Below, piece after piece: positions 17,625 through 26,193 of a DNA stretch of 64,000 nucleotides (its first letter is position 1; every line of letters starts with the position of its first letter). Source of the stretch: Sulfurimonas xiamenensis (lineage in GTDB: Bacteria > Campylobacterota > Campylobacteria > Campylobacterales > Sulfurimonadaceae); contig NZ_CP041166.1 in NCBI RefSeq assembly GCF_009258045.1, positions 124,001 through 188,000 on the forward strand. The letters run 5' to 3'. The position numbers were made by a program, and so were the translations under genes. The notes beneath the pieces are model-generated. The model was not told the DNA's origin and made no database searches. It worked only from the letters and a program-made list of their open reading frames with translations.

Positions 17625-18029
17625 TTACTCCATCTGTTTTAAGACTTCTAAAAACTCTATCTTATTTACAAATCCCACTCTTTCGTAGTAAGATTTTTCC
17701 TCTTTTGTGTCTATAAAGTAGGTGGTAGGAACTATGGGAGTATTGAGGTAGGACGGGAATCCTCCCTCCTCTTTATTTATGATAAGGGGAATATACTTTG
17801 CTTTGATGCTTTCATCTATTTTTTTGTCTGAGAGCGTCTTTTTTTCAAATTTAGAACACCATGGACAGTAGTTTGTAACCATTAAAACCATAAGGTCTTT
17901 CTTCTCTTTTTTTGCTTTTGCCAGAGCAGTCTCATATTTTGTTTCATAACCCATCTCTTTGGCAAACTCTTTATACTCCTGTGCAGACGCTGTAAAAAAT
18001 ATAAGCAAAAGTGTTAACACTGTTTTCAT
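17625..18029 (-). CDS. Secreted thioredoxin-fold protein with CPWC motif
   Basis: A 134-residue exported protein. Residues 1-16 are a signal peptide (VLTLLLIFFTASAQ). The thioredoxin-like active site NYCPWCSKFEKKTL has Cys55 and Cys58, and the cis-proline region is TPIVPTTYFID. It is probably a periplasmic disulfide reductant or heme/cytochrome maturation helper of the thioredoxin_7/SoxW-like kind; the partner is unknown. Its ATG overlaps the stop of the upstream exported-protein gene by four bases, so the two are likely produced together. Confidence 0.82.
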   Translation of the reverse strand: MKTVLTLLLIFFTASAQEYKEFAKEMGYETKYETALAKAKKEKKDLMVLMVTNYCPWCSKFEKKTLSDKKIDESIKAKYIPLIINKEEGGFPSYLNTPIVPTTYFIDTKEEKSYYERVGFVNKIEFLEVLKQME

Positions 18030-18466
18030 AAGTTATCTTCCTTGTATTGGTTTGCAAAATTCTCAAGCATGCTTTGGGCATTGTCGATAAGATCATCTTC
18101 ATCTTCTGGAACAAAAATGCGCCCGCTCATATATGATATGACAAAAACCTTATCTTTGGTATCAAGCCTCATCATAGTCTCTCCAAGAAGCAGCTCCAGT
18201 TTTAAAGCAAGCATATCGTCTACGCTTATATAGCTTACTAAAAAAGCCAAAGATCTAGATGAGAAGTTCTCCGTATTTATGCCAATCTCTTTTGATGTCT
18301 CTTTTATCATATCTAGTAATATATTTTTATATTTGGTATCAACACGATTAGTACTTATCTCTACTACCGGATAGTAGCTTTTTATACCTCCAAGATCAAA
18401 AGGTGTCTGCGCATAAGCCAATTGAGCCAACATTGCAAAGGCTATAATATTTTTAAACAACTTCAT
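18026..18466 (-). CDS. Exported protein of unknown function
   Basis: A 146-residue protein with a clear signal peptide (MKLFKNIIAFAMLAQLAYAQ, cleavage probably after AYA). The mature part has no cysteines and no motif I recognise; it contains VVEISTNRVDTKYKN and an acidic stretch EDEDD near residue 125. It is co-expressed with the thioredoxin-fold protein (ATGA overlap), which suggests they act together in the periplasm. Function unknown. Confidence 0.75.
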   Translation of the reverse strand: MKLFKNIIAFAMLAQLAYAQTPFDLGGIKSYYPVVEISTNRVDTKYKNILLDMIKETSKEIGINTENFSSRSLAFLVSYISVDDMLALKLELLLGETMMRLDTKDKVFVISYMSGRIFVPEDEDDLIDNAQSMLENFANQYKEDNL

Positions 18467-18656
18467 TTTCTCATCCTTTTATATATTTTTTAAAATTTTT
18501 ATAAGAGAATTTTCAAAAATATCTTGCTCTCTTTTTGTAAGAGCAAAAAAACTTCCTATTGAATTTTATATGCAGCTTCAAAAAGGTTTTTGTGCAATTG
18601 TAGGACAATATATATTAACCATAAATAAATATATCTTATTAGTAAAATATTATTAA

Positions 18657-18809
18657 TACTTGTTTTCTGCAATTAATGATGAAAAAGTAGCTCTATTAAA
18701 ACTTCAAGAGAGTGGAGTTTCACTGGATAAAAAAGAGTCTATTGATGCTATTGCAAAATATAATAACAGATCACCATTTGAAATTGTCAGTATCATGATA
18801 AATCAATAG
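18657..18809 (+). pseudogene. Tail of a lost gene (about 50 codons, no start)
   Basis: After an in-frame stop at 18654-18656, an open frame runs from 18657 to TAG at 18807-18809 without an ATG start or ribosome site. It reads YLFSAINDEKVALL, then KLQESGVSLDKKESI, then DAIAKYNNRSPFE and IVSIMINQ. The pattern of a short repeat-like helix followed by a KYNNRSPFEI segment resembles C-terminal tails of some membrane cytochrome-like proteins, but this match is from memory and weak. The rest of the 326-base gap (18,467-18,792) is AT-rich and shows nothing else. The stop overlaps the end of the convergent antiporter gene by 17 bases. Confidence 0.55.
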
Positions 18810-19974
18810 TTTTACTCTCTTTAGCTGTATTTTTAATTTTATAGTTATTTATCAACTTGATAATAACCATTATAATTATTACTTGGAAAAGTGAAGCTAA
18901 AATAAGTGCATAGTAGTGAAGCTCATCTATACTTTTTGCATTAAAAGCCAGTGTCGCCATAGCGATAAGAAGTGTAAGCGGCATAGAGTGGGATAGTCCC
19001 ATAAGTATAGAGTCTGTGAGCTTTAAATCTTTTATAAACACAAGAGAAGCTATAACTCTCATGATTGTCATAGCAAGTGTTATAAAGAGCGCTTTTGCTA
19101 TAAGTCCGTCCATAAAGAGCATCTCTAAATTAAAAGAGCTGCCTATGTGAATAAAAAATATAGGTATTAAAAAGCCAAAACCAAAAGAGGCGAGTTTTTC
19201 GGGAAGTTCATGTTTATGTTCAAAAAATGTAGGGATAAACATTCCGGCTATAAAGACTCCAAAAGCGAGTTCTAGATCCAGATAGAGCATCGCCCCGACA
19301 AGTAGAAAGAATATTCCCATAGAGAGTCTTATATCTTGTTCTTTGTTGTCGTTATGCGGCATAAGCGAAGTTGAGACTTCCGGAAACCACCAAAAAAGAA
19401 GCTCCATGGCACGAAAGAGCAAAAACATAAAAAATAAAAAGAGTGCTAAAGCAAAAAGTGTTTTTATCAGCCCAAACCCAATTCCTGAATGAAGTGCGGC
19501 AGATGTAAGTGTAAGAAATCCTATACTTACAACCTCACCTACTGCTCCGGCGGTCATTGAGAGTTTAAGCCATGGAGTTCTTCCATACTCTTTTGAGAGT
19601 GTTGCGATAAGCCCTACAGAGATAAGAGGCATTAAAACCATAAATACTTTTCCAAGATCCAGGTAGAGAGAGAGCGCAATGGAAAAAGCGTATAAAATAA
19701 CAAGATAGAGAATGATTTTATTCATCAGCTCTCTAGGTGTTTTTAACATGCTTTTTAGATTTATCTCTGTTCCGGCAATAAATATCAGATATAAAAATCC
19801 AAACTCTGCTACGACATCAAAAAGATGCTCTTCATGCAAAAATCCAACATAACCAAAAACAGCTCCAAAAATAATCTCAATAGGAGTAACCGGGAGCTTT
19901 AAAAGTTTTGCAAAAAATGGAGAAAAAATAATTATAAGTGAAATTGTTATTATAAGTATTACATTTTCGCTCAT
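18793..19974 (-). CDS. Cation:proton antiporter (CPA2/Kef type), membrane domain only
   Basis: A 393-residue membrane protein with roughly 12 hydrophobic helices and no C-terminal nucleotide-binding (TrkA-N) domain. The start NVILIITISLIIIFSPFFAK, the LKLPVTPIEIIFGAVFG segment and FGVFIAGMFIPTF are typical of the sodium/proton exchanger superfamily. It probably exchanges Na+ or K+ for protons across the inner membrane. It stands alone between bioB and a gene remnant. Length is normal for the membrane domain. Confidence 0.85.
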   Translation of the reverse strand: MSENVILIITISLIIIFSPFFAKLLKLPVTPIEIIFGAVFGYVGFLHEEHLFDVVAEFGFLYLIFIAGTEINLKSMLKTPRELMNKIILYLVILYAFSIALSLYLDLGKVFMVLMPLISVGLIATLSKEYGRTPWLKLSMTAGAVGEVVSIGFLTLTSAALHSGIGFGLIKTLFALALFLFFMFLLFRAMELLFWWFPEVSTSLMPHNDNKEQDIRLSMGIFFLLVGAMLYLDLELAFGVFIAGMFIPTFFEHKHELPEKLASFGFGFLIPIFFIHIGSSFNLEMLFMDGLIAKALFITLAMTIMRVIASLVFIKDLKLTDSILMGLSHSMPLTLLIAMATLAFNAKSIDELHYYALILASLFQVIIIMVIIKLINNYKIKNTAKESKTIDLS

Positions 19975-20020
19975 ACAAATTCTCCTTTTATTTTATTTAT
20001 CCCTTTGCAGGGCACTTTGT

Positions 20021-20866
20021 CTATTTTACGGATTTTGCAACTTCAAGGTTTAAGGAGTGCAGCATCTCCAAATCTTTATTAACGGCTCTTCCGCTTGTAG
20101 TGAGGTAGTTTCCTACAACAATAGAGTTTGCTCCATAAGAAAAAATTTCACTCTGTCTATCTTTAAACATCAGCTCACGACCGCCTGCAACCATAATCCT
20201 GTCTGCATCCACAATCATATCTCTTGTTAGCTGTATAAGTTTTAATGCTTCATCTGTCGTAAGCGGATTTGGGTTTAATTCTAAAGCTTCATTATGATGG
20301 TAGAAGTTTACAGGAACCGATGCCGGATTCAGTGATTTTAACGCTTTTAGCATTGAGATTCTATCTTTATGGCTCTCGCCCAGACCGAAAATACCACCGC
20401 TTATAAGAACTAAACCGGCTTTGTTTATATTTTGGCAAGTCTCATATCTCTCATCCCAGGAGTGTGTTGTACAGATTTGAGGATAGAACTCTTTTGAAGT
20501 CTCCAGATTATGATTATAGGCTTTTATGCCCGCTTCTTTAAGAATTAACAGCTGTTCTAGAGTTGCTGTTCCATTACATGCGATAAGTCTGAGCTGCGGA
20601 AGCTCTTTTGTTAAAATTTTAGCGATGGAACAGACAAACTCAAGAGTTTTACTGCTTAGTCCTTTTTCTGAGGTAACAAGACAAAAACCCAATGCCCCAT
20701 TTGCATATGCGGCTTTTGCCTCTTGTAAAATCAGCTCCATGTTTTTTTGTTTATAGCGTTCTATATCTGCTTTATAGCGAACGCTTTGAGAACAAAATTT
20801 GCAATCCTCATTGCATGTACCGCTGTTTATATTGCAAATGGAACATAAAAATATTTTTTTACTCAT
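20021..20866 (-). CDS. bioB: Biotin synthase (short epsilonproteobacterial form)
   Basis: A 281-residue radical SAM enzyme that inserts sulfur into dethiobiotin. The cluster motif CNEDCKFC has Cys18, Cys22 and Cys25. YNHNLETSKEFYPQICTTHSWDER and GGIFGLGESHKDR match BioB, and AGGRELMF is the C-terminal hallmark. It is about 40 residues shorter than the E. coli enzyme, as is common in Campylobacterota. Its ATG overlaps the end of the upstream phosphodiesterase gene by eight bases. Confidence 0.93.
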   Translation of the reverse strand: MSKKIFLCSICNINSGTCNEDCKFCSQSVRYKADIERYKQKNMELILQEAKAAYANGALGFCLVTSEKGLSSKTLEFVCSIAKILTKELPQLRLIACNGTATLEQLLILKEAGIKAYNHNLETSKEFYPQICTTHSWDERYETCQNINKAGLVLISGGIFGLGESHKDRISMLKALKSLNPASVPVNFYHHNEALELNPNPLTTDEALKLIQLTRDMIVDADRIMVAGGRELMFKDRQSEIFSYGANSIVVGNYLTTSGRAVNKDLEMLHSLNLEVAKSVK

Positions 20867-21380
20867 TGCTCTCTCTTATATACTTAAAATTCTCTTTTTT
20901 TATCTCTTTTTTCTTCTCTTTTGTATATCTCGTTACTATAAATTCACTCTCTTTTATCTCCAGCATTGCCCACTCAGAAAGAGGTTTGTTTCTAGCACAA
21001 ACCTCTCCGGGGTTTAAAAAGAGCGTATTGTTTGTAAACTCAAAAGCGGCTTTATGCGTGTGGCCAAATATAACAACATCCGCATCGGGCGACATATAAA
21101 AAGGGATATGCATAAGTTTAAACTTTGTATCTGCAACTTTAAAGTAGTACGGCTCTTGAACCAGATTAAATCTATTGTGAAAGCTTACCAAATGTGCATC
21201 ATTATTTCCGTAAACAGCTATATATTTAAGACCGCTGTTATGAAGAAGTTCAAGAGTTTCAACTTCAACTATATCACCGGCATGAACTATAAATTCTGCA
21301 CCCTCTTTTACTAAAGTATCAATTGCCCGCTGAGCTTTTTTAATTTTAGTGTGGGTATCAGATATAATGCCTATTTTCAT
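20859..21380 (-). CDS. YfcE/MJ0936-type metallophosphoesterase
   Basis: A 173-residue calcineurin-like phosphoesterase. Metal ligands are seen in ISDTH (Asp8, His10), HAGDIVE (Asp36), YGNNDAH (about 58-64) and FGHTHKA (about 110-116). Family members hydrolyse phosphodiesters with Mn2+ or similar metals, but the physiological substrate is unclear. It lies 8 bases after topA and overlaps bioB, so topA, this gene and bioB form one leftward unit. Confidence 0.9.
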   Translation of the reverse strand: MKIGIISDTHTKIKKAQRAIDTLVKEGAEFIVHAGDIVEVETLELLHNSGLKYIAVYGNNDAHLVSFHNRFNLVQEPYYFKVADTKFKLMHIPFYMSPDADVVIFGHTHKAAFEFTNNTLFLNPGEVCARNKPLSEWAMLEIKESEFIVTRYTKEKKKEIKKENFKYIRESNE

Positions 21381-21388
21381 GATTCTGC

Positions 21389-23611
21389 TTACTCTATCTC
21401 TTCTGCCGGTGTTCTTTTTTTACACTTGATACACTCGTAAACTTCTTTGCCTCTGTAAACTCTTTTTGCCAAAGCGCCGTCACATCCATCTTCTTTGCAT
21501 TTTATGGTTGTCGGTTCAAATTTAGAGATAAATTTACAATCAGGGTAGTTTTCACATCCCCAAAAAGGGCCGCGTCTAGAGTTCTTAAGGCTTAGTTTGC
21601 CGCCGCACTCCGGACATGGAGTTTCGCTTACTTTTTCTTCAACGCTTATGCTTTTTGTGTTTTTACATTCAGGATAACCGCTGCATGCTAAAAACGGACC
21701 GTTTCTTCCGCTTTTTACAACCATCTCTTTGCCGCATTTATCACATATTTCATTGCTTGATTCTGACTCTTTTTTCTCTTTATCCTCTTTTTCGCTTTCA
21801 ACCTGTTCGGTATATTTACACTTTGGAAAGCCGCTGCATGCGATAAACTCTCCAAATCTTCCAGAGCGAAGCAGCAGCTCCTCTCCGCATTTAGGACAAG
21901 CTCTTCCGAGAGGTTTGGCAACTTTTAGCGAGACTATCTTATCTTTGCCCTCTTTTACTTTTTCGATAAAAGGAAAGTAGAAGTCGCTTAAAAGCTTTTG
22001 CCAATCATTTTCTCCCTCTGCTACTTTATCAAGCTCCTCTTCCATGTCTGCCGTAAAAGAGACATCTACTATATCTGCAAAGTTTTTTTCCAAAATATCT
22101 GTTACGGTAAAAGCCATCTCTGTGGGGATAATCTGCTTTTTTTCGATAGTTACATAGGTTCTGTTGCTAAGAGTTGCAATAGTAGGCGCATAAGTTGATG
22201 GGCGTCCGATTCCTTCGCTCTCTAGTTTTTTGATAAGCGCAGCTTCCGAGTAGCGAGCAGGAGGCTCTGTAAAGTGCTGCTCAGGCTTAATGCTTTGCAG
22301 CTGTGCAGCGTCTCCCTCTTTGAGAGCCGGTAAAAGCTTATCCTTGTCCTCTGTTCCTAAAAGTGCATAAAAACCATCAAAGATAAGTTTTCTTCCGCTT
22401 GCTCTGTACTCATTCTCTTTGCCGCTAAAGATAATGCTCTGCTGTTCAAAAACAGCATCATTCATTTGACATGCCATAAATCTTTCATAAATCAGACGGT
22501 AGAGTTTAATCTCATCGGGCTTTAAAAAGCTCTGTGCAGCTTCGGGGGTAAACTCGAGCATAGTAGGGCGAATGGCTTCGTGAGCCTCTTGTGCGCCTTT
22601 TGCTTTTTTAGTGTAAACCTTTGGAGTTTTTGGCAGATACTTTTCTCCAAATCTGCTTTTAATTACATCACGAACCGCACTCACTGCTTCAGATGCCAGG
22701 TTAAGTGAATCGGTTCTCATATAGGTAATAACACCTGAAGTTCCATCTGGAGTTTTAACACCTTCATAAAGAGCTTGAGCGACCATCATTGTTTTTTTCG
22801 GAGTAAATCCGAGTTTGCTTGAAGCAACTTGTTGAAGAGTTGAGGTCATAAATGGCGGAGGAGTCGAACTTTTTCTCTCTTTTGTTTCTATTTTAGAGAT
22901 TACAAAAGAGTCATTCTTTACACTTTTTACGATAGCATCTGCTCTCTCTTTGTTTGTTATTGATAGTTTTGAGAGCTTTTCTTCATTGTGTGATATAAGA
23001 TTTGCTTCTATATCTTTTTTAAACAGAGTATCAATTGTCCAGTACTCTTGAGGAACAAAAGCTTTAATCTCTCTTTCGCGGTCAACCACAATCTTAAGTG
23101 CTGAGGATTGAACACGACCTGCCGAGAGACCTTTTTGGATTTTGGAACTTAAAAGAGGAGAGAGTTTGTAACCGACCACACGGTCAAGCAGACGGCGCGC
23201 CTGCTGTGCATTTACCATATTCATATCAATTTTTCTTGCATTTTGAAGCGCATTGTTGATTGCAGTTTTTGTTATCTCATGAAATACTATTCTAGGAAGT
23301 TCTTCGGGGTCCTTTTTTATAGCATGCGCTATATGCCATCCAATAGCTTCTCCCTCGCGGTCCTCATCGGTTGCGATATATATCGTATCACTTTTTTTGG
23401 CTAAATCTTTTATCTGTTTTACGGTAGGCATATTCTCTTTTGCAACACTGTAAGCCGGTATAAGATTGTTCTCTTCATCTACGGTAATCCCAAAACGAGA
23501 CTTTGGAAGATCTCGTATATGACCCTTAGATGCAATAACCTCATAATCTTTGCCTAAAAAGTTTTTTATGGTTTTAGCTTTAGCTGGTGATTCGACAATA
23601 ATTAAGTTCAA
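21389..23611 (-). CDS. topA: DNA topoisomerase I
   Basis: A 740-residue type IA topoisomerase that relaxes negative supercoils. The Toprim domain opens the protein (MNLIIVESPAKAKTI, DEDREGEAIGWH). The active tyrosine is in GVITYMRTDSLNLA. GRVQSSALKIVVDRE and the arch motifs match TopA. The C-terminus has four Cys4 zinc ribbons (CPKCGEELL, CDKCGKEMV, CPECGGKLS and CKEDGCDGA, each with a paired C-x-n-C later). The next 134 bases upstream are AT-rich and probably carry its promoter. Confidence 0.97.
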   Translation of the reverse strand: MNLIIVESPAKAKTIKNFLGKDYEVIASKGHIRDLPKSRFGITVDEENNLIPAYSVAKENMPTVKQIKDLAKKSDTIYIATDEDREGEAIGWHIAHAIKKDPEELPRIVFHEITKTAINNALQNARKIDMNMVNAQQARRLLDRVVGYKLSPLLSSKIQKGLSAGRVQSSALKIVVDREREIKAFVPQEYWTIDTLFKKDIEANLISHNEEKLSKLSITNKERADAIVKSVKNDSFVISKIETKERKSSTPPPFMTSTLQQVASSKLGFTPKKTMMVAQALYEGVKTPDGTSGVITYMRTDSLNLASEAVSAVRDVIKSRFGEKYLPKTPKVYTKKAKGAQEAHEAIRPTMLEFTPEAAQSFLKPDEIKLYRLIYERFMACQMNDAVFEQQSIIFSGKENEYRASGRKLIFDGFYALLGTEDKDKLLPALKEGDAAQLQSIKPEQHFTEPPARYSEAALIKKLESEGIGRPSTYAPTIATLSNRTYVTIEKKQIIPTEMAFTVTDILEKNFADIVDVSFTADMEEELDKVAEGENDWQKLLSDFYFPFIEKVKEGKDKIVSLKVAKPLGRACPKCGEELLLRSGRFGEFIACSGFPKCKYTEQVESEKEDKEKKESESSNEICDKCGKEMVVKSGRNGPFLACSGYPECKNTKSISVEEKVSETPCPECGGKLSLKNSRRGPFWGCENYPDCKFISKFEPTTIKCKEDGCDGALAKRVYRGKEVYECIKCKKRTPAEEIE

Positions 23612-23745
23612 TAGTTTTCCTATGCGCTATACATTATATATAGTATTGTGTATTTTAAGTTTGGAAGTTTAGCAAAAAAAGTATAAATAGTGGAAATAAA
23701 CTCAAAGAGCAGAGAAACTCTTAAGCAAAAAAGTTAAATATCTAT

Positions 23746-24441
23746 TTATAATTTCTTTTTTGAAATCCCAAAATTAAGGCTTCTAATGGTGTATTCGCTT
23801 ACAACCGCGCCTTTTCTCATAGTAAGTATATGCTCAAGCGCATCAGCTATATCCAGAGTGAGCAGTCTCTCATTCTCTTGAGTGCTGGTCTCAAATCTAA
23901 GCTCACTGTAAAAGTTACTTTGAGTCATATCCGGATTTATATTTGTAACACTTAGAGCGCTTTTTCTCGTCTCCTCAAAAAGAGCATCCCCAAATGCTTT
24001 TAGCCCGCTTTTTGTGGCACTGTAGAGCGCTGCAAATTTTGAAGAGCGAAGTGCTTCTATGGAGTTGATGTTTATAAGATAGCCGCTGTTTTTTTTCAAA
24101 TCACGAAGCAGGGCATTTGTAAGGAGCATAGGCGCGGTAAGATTTAGAAAAACCATATCCGTAATGGTTGTGGGGTTTAACTCTTCATGTGGTTCAAACC
24201 TCCCAAATCCAGCACAGTTTACCAGTATGGATATATTCTCTTTTGAGAGTTTTTCGCAAATTTGAATTGTTGCAGCCTCATTTGATAAATCTGCTTGAAG
24301 AGGAGTGAAATATTCATTTTTAAAATCCTCTTTTTTTATATTTCTGCTTATCCCGATGACTCTGTATCCCAGATGCAGCAATCTTTGTGTTATCTCTTTT
24401 CCGATGCCGCTGCTTGCTCCCGTTACAACAACTTTTTTCAA
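23746..24441 (-). CDS. Short-chain dehydrogenase/reductase
   Basis: A 231-residue Rossmann-fold oxidoreductase. TGASSGIGKEI (about 7-17) binds NAD(P), NCAGFGRFEP replaces the usual NNAG, and the catalytic YSATK follows ININSIEAL (Ser, Tyr, Lys). The substrate is unknown. Its ATG overlaps the stop of the upstream nucleosidase-like gene by four bases, so the two are co-translated. Confidence 0.88.
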   Translation of the reverse strand: MKKVVVTGASSGIGKEITQRLLHLGYRVIGISRNIKKEDFKNEYFTPLQADLSNEAATIQICEKLSKENISILVNCAGFGRFEPHEELNPTTITDMVFLNLTAPMLLTNALLRDLKKNSGYLININSIEALRSSKFAALYSATKSGLKAFGDALFEETRKSALSVTNINPDMTQSNFYSELRFETSTQENERLLTLDIADALEHILTMRKGAVVSEYTIRSLNFGISKKKL

Positions 24442-24971
24442 GCTTTCTCCTCTTTAATGATTTTATCGATTATGTCAAAAATCAATTTTTTTGTACCCTC
24501 TTTTGTAACTCTGTTTGGCTCAAAATGATCACTTACCACTTTGTAGATATAACGATTTTTTATCTCTTTTGTAGCCGTATAAAAGCCAAATGACTCCATA
24601 TCCGCTATATCGCAGATATTTTCACTTACTTCTATCTCTTTGCATGTAATAGTATGCGAGATATTTTCATCAAACATATACTTTTTCTCTTTATATACAA
24701 TGGAGCCTATCTCTAAAAGTTCGCCTATTTTATAGCGTTTGTCCGCACCGCAGATCCCGATATTTATAAAAGTGTCATTATTCGCAGGGGCAAATTTTTC
24801 TATAAGTGTTCTTACAGCATTTTTTGTATTTTCAATACCGATTCCACTTACAATAACCTTTAAATTTTCACCGCTAAAAAGTGTGAAATTATCACACTTT
24901 GTTTTGCTTAAACGGTATTTATCGACAAATGCCTGTGCTTCAGGTTTTAGCGCGGTTACAATATACAACAT
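24438..24971 (-). CDS. Nucleoside phosphorylase/nucleosidase-fold protein
   Basis: A 177-residue protein of the purine nucleoside phosphorylase/MTA nucleosidase superfamily. The strand MLYIVTALKPEAQAFV, the glycine-rich VIVSGIGIENTKNA and FINIGICGADKRYKIGEL are characteristic, and DMESFGFYTA near residue 125 matches the conserved ME-x-A/G substrate-binding segment. It is shorter than typical MTA/SAH nucleosidases (about 230), so the substrate is uncertain; a futalosine-like or salvage nucleoside is possible. The ATG at 24969-24971 is preferred over the TTG at 24984-24986. Confidence 0.75.
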   Translation of the reverse strand: MLYIVTALKPEAQAFVDKYRLSKTKCDNFTLFSGENLKVIVSGIGIENTKNAVRTLIEKFAPANNDTFINIGICGADKRYKIGELLEIGSIVYKEKKYMFDENISHTITCKEIEVSENICDIADMESFGFYTATKEIKNRYIYKVVSDHFEPNRVTKEGTKKLIFDIIDKIIKEEKA

Positions 24972-24990
24972 GCAATATTGTATCAAAATT

Positions 24991-25018
24991 TTGCTATTTT
25001 AATTTTTTTAGATATAAT
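24991..25018 (+). promoter_or_regulatory. Promoter of the SRP RNA gene
   Basis: TTGCTA at 24991-24996 and TATAAT at 25013-25018 are separated by 16 bases and sit just ahead of the SRP RNA. Confidence 0.6.
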
Positions 25019-25029
25019 TCCGTTGCTTC

Positions 25030-25135
25030 TCTTTAGACCTGTGCAATAGTGTTTTGAGATACTGTGTCAGGGTAGGAATACAGCAGCACACCTTGATTCA
25101 TTATGTGCCGCAGGTATCTGGGGGGAAGTACTTCA
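25030..25135 (+). ncRNA. ffs: Signal recognition particle RNA (bacterial small type)
   Basis: The conserved SRP core is present at about 25,066-25,087: TGTCAGG, then GGAA, then AGCAGCACA, the two-sided internal loop bound by Ffh, closed by TGTG/CACA. Flanking ACCTG near 25,037 can pair with CAGGT near 25,112 to extend the helix. A G-run and C-run at about 25,119-25,147 could form a terminator. Exact ends are estimated. The RNA helps deliver membrane proteins co-translationally. Confidence 0.88.
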
Positions 25136-25182
25136 AGCAGACTCCCCAAACTTAACTTTATTTCGCTTTGTAATATTTAAAA

Positions 25183-25413
25183 CTATTTATCGTCTCTGTA
25201 TTTGGAAATTCCGCATGCCTGATTCAATTTTGGCGGATTGTTTTTTAAATAGTTTAAATCTTCGAGAGTCTGTTTTAAAACTCTTTTTTGTTGCAGCAGC
25301 GGCAGCATACGATTGTCTTTCTCATTCATAGGCAGACTCATGTCGGCAAGTATGGCTTCAACCTCTTTGTCTAAATCGTTTAAAGCGTTTGTGATATGTT
25401 TTATAGAATTCAT
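25183..25413 (-). CDS. Small helical protein, function unknown
   Basis: A 76-residue protein starting at the ATG at 25411-25413 (MNSIKHITNALNDLDKEVEA). It is largely helical and charged, with KQTLEDLNYLKNNPPKLNQ and a single Cys near the end. The longer open frame upstream of this ATG reads across the rpmI promoter and is rejected. No domain is recognised. It is divergent from rpmI and convergent with the SRP RNA. Confidence 0.55.
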   Translation of the reverse strand: MNSIKHITNALNDLDKEVEAILADMSLPMNEKDNRMLPLLQQKRVLKQTLEDLNYLKNNPPKLNQACGISKYRDDK

Positions 25414-25507
25414 AACAGTATCATAACAAAATTTAAAAATATTTGGGTATAATTTCGCTCTCAAAGTACATTTCGTGCTGCAAGAGAATTTTACAAAGGA
25501 GTTATCG

Positions 25508-25699
25508 ATGCCAAAGATGAAATCGGTTAAAGGCGCAGTAAAGCGTTTTAAAGTTAAGAAAAATGGCACAATCAAGCGTGGAACAGCGTTTCGCAGCCAT
25601 ATCTTAACAAAACAAGATGCTGATACTCGCCGTAAGCAAAACTCGCCAAAAGTTGTTGCTAAAGTAGATGAGAAAAATATTAAGGCTATGATTAACTAA
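25508..25699 (+). CDS. rpmI: 50S ribosomal protein L35
   Basis: A 63-residue basic protein ([20 protein letters not shown], then [18 protein letters not shown]), matching L35 in length and pattern. The ATG at 25508 is preceded by AAAGGAG. A -10 box TATAAT lies at 25448-25453. infC, which precedes rpmI in many bacteria, is not here. rplT follows after a structured 107-base spacer. Confidence 0.96.
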   Translation: MPKMKSVKGAVKRFKVKKNGTIKRGTAFRSHILTKQDADTRRKQNSPKVVAKVDEKNIKAMIN

Positions 25700-25718
25700 T
25701 AACGGTTGATTATTAAAT

Positions 25719-25797
25719 CTCCAGAATTATAATCTGGGCAAGACCACCTAAGATGTGGCACCTTGAACACAAGATAGTGTCTGGGTAAAGAAAAAAA
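25719..25797 (+). promoter_or_regulatory. Structured spacer between rpmI and rplT
   Basis: Two small hairpins can be drawn: CCAGA (25721-25725) with TCTGG (25733-25737), and CCAC (from about 25746) with GTGG (about 25755-25758), followed by a TGTCTGGG segment that could compete with the first stem. The position fits an RNA element regulating rplT, such as an L20 binding site, but this is inference. Confidence 0.35.
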
Positions 25798-25806
25798 GGA
25801 ATTAAA

Positions 25807-26166
25807 ATGCCAAGAGTAAAAACAGGTGTTGTTCGTAGAAGAAGACACAAAAAAATATTAAAACTTGCAAAAGGTTTTTATAGCGGTCGTCGTAAACACT
25901 TCCGTAAAGCAAAAGAGCAGTTAGAGCGCTCAATGATGTATTCATTCCGTGACCGCAAGCAGAAAAAGCGTGATTTCCGTAAACTATGGATTATCCGTAT
26001 CAATGCAGCATGTCGTCTTAACGGTATGAATTATTCATCATTTATGAATGGTATCAAAAAATCTGGCATCGAGCTTGATCGTAAAATTCTTGCTGATATG
26101 GCTATGAATGACGCAGCAGCATTTAGTGCAGTTGTAGAGTCAGCAAAGTCAGCATTAAACAAATAA
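25807..26166 (+). CDS. rplT: 50S ribosomal protein L20
   Basis: A 119-residue basic RNA-binding protein needed early in assembly of the large ribosomal subunit. [19 protein letters not shown] and the later [20 protein letters not shown] are diagnostic. Length is standard. It is preceded by rpmI and a spacer with possible secondary structure, consistent with the feedback control known for L20 in other bacteria. An AAAGGA site precedes the ATG. Confidence 0.97.
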   Translation: MPRVKTGVVRRRRHKKILKLAKGFYSGRRKHFRKAKEQLERSMMYSFRDRKQKKRDFRKLWIIRINAACRLNGMNYSSFMNGIKKSGIELDRKILADMAMNDAAAFSAVVESAKSALNK

Positions 26167-26173
26167 GTTTGAA

Positions 26174-26193
26174 AGTGTAACTTTTGTTACACT
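26174..26193 (+). terminator. Bidirectional hairpin between rplT and rarA
   Basis: AGTGTAAC at 26174-26181 pairs perfectly with GTTACACT at 26186-26193 around a 4-base loop. It fills the gap between the convergent rplT and rarA genes. Confidence 0.7.

Noticed and set aside
21616-21846. + strand open frames across topA and other core genes
   Set aside because: They are shadows of well-supported minus-strand genes with no ribosome sites.
25414-25575. Upstream extension of the small protein at 25183 across the rpmI promoter
   Set aside because: It would overlap rpmI and its -10 box on the other strand; the ATG at 25411-25413 is enough.
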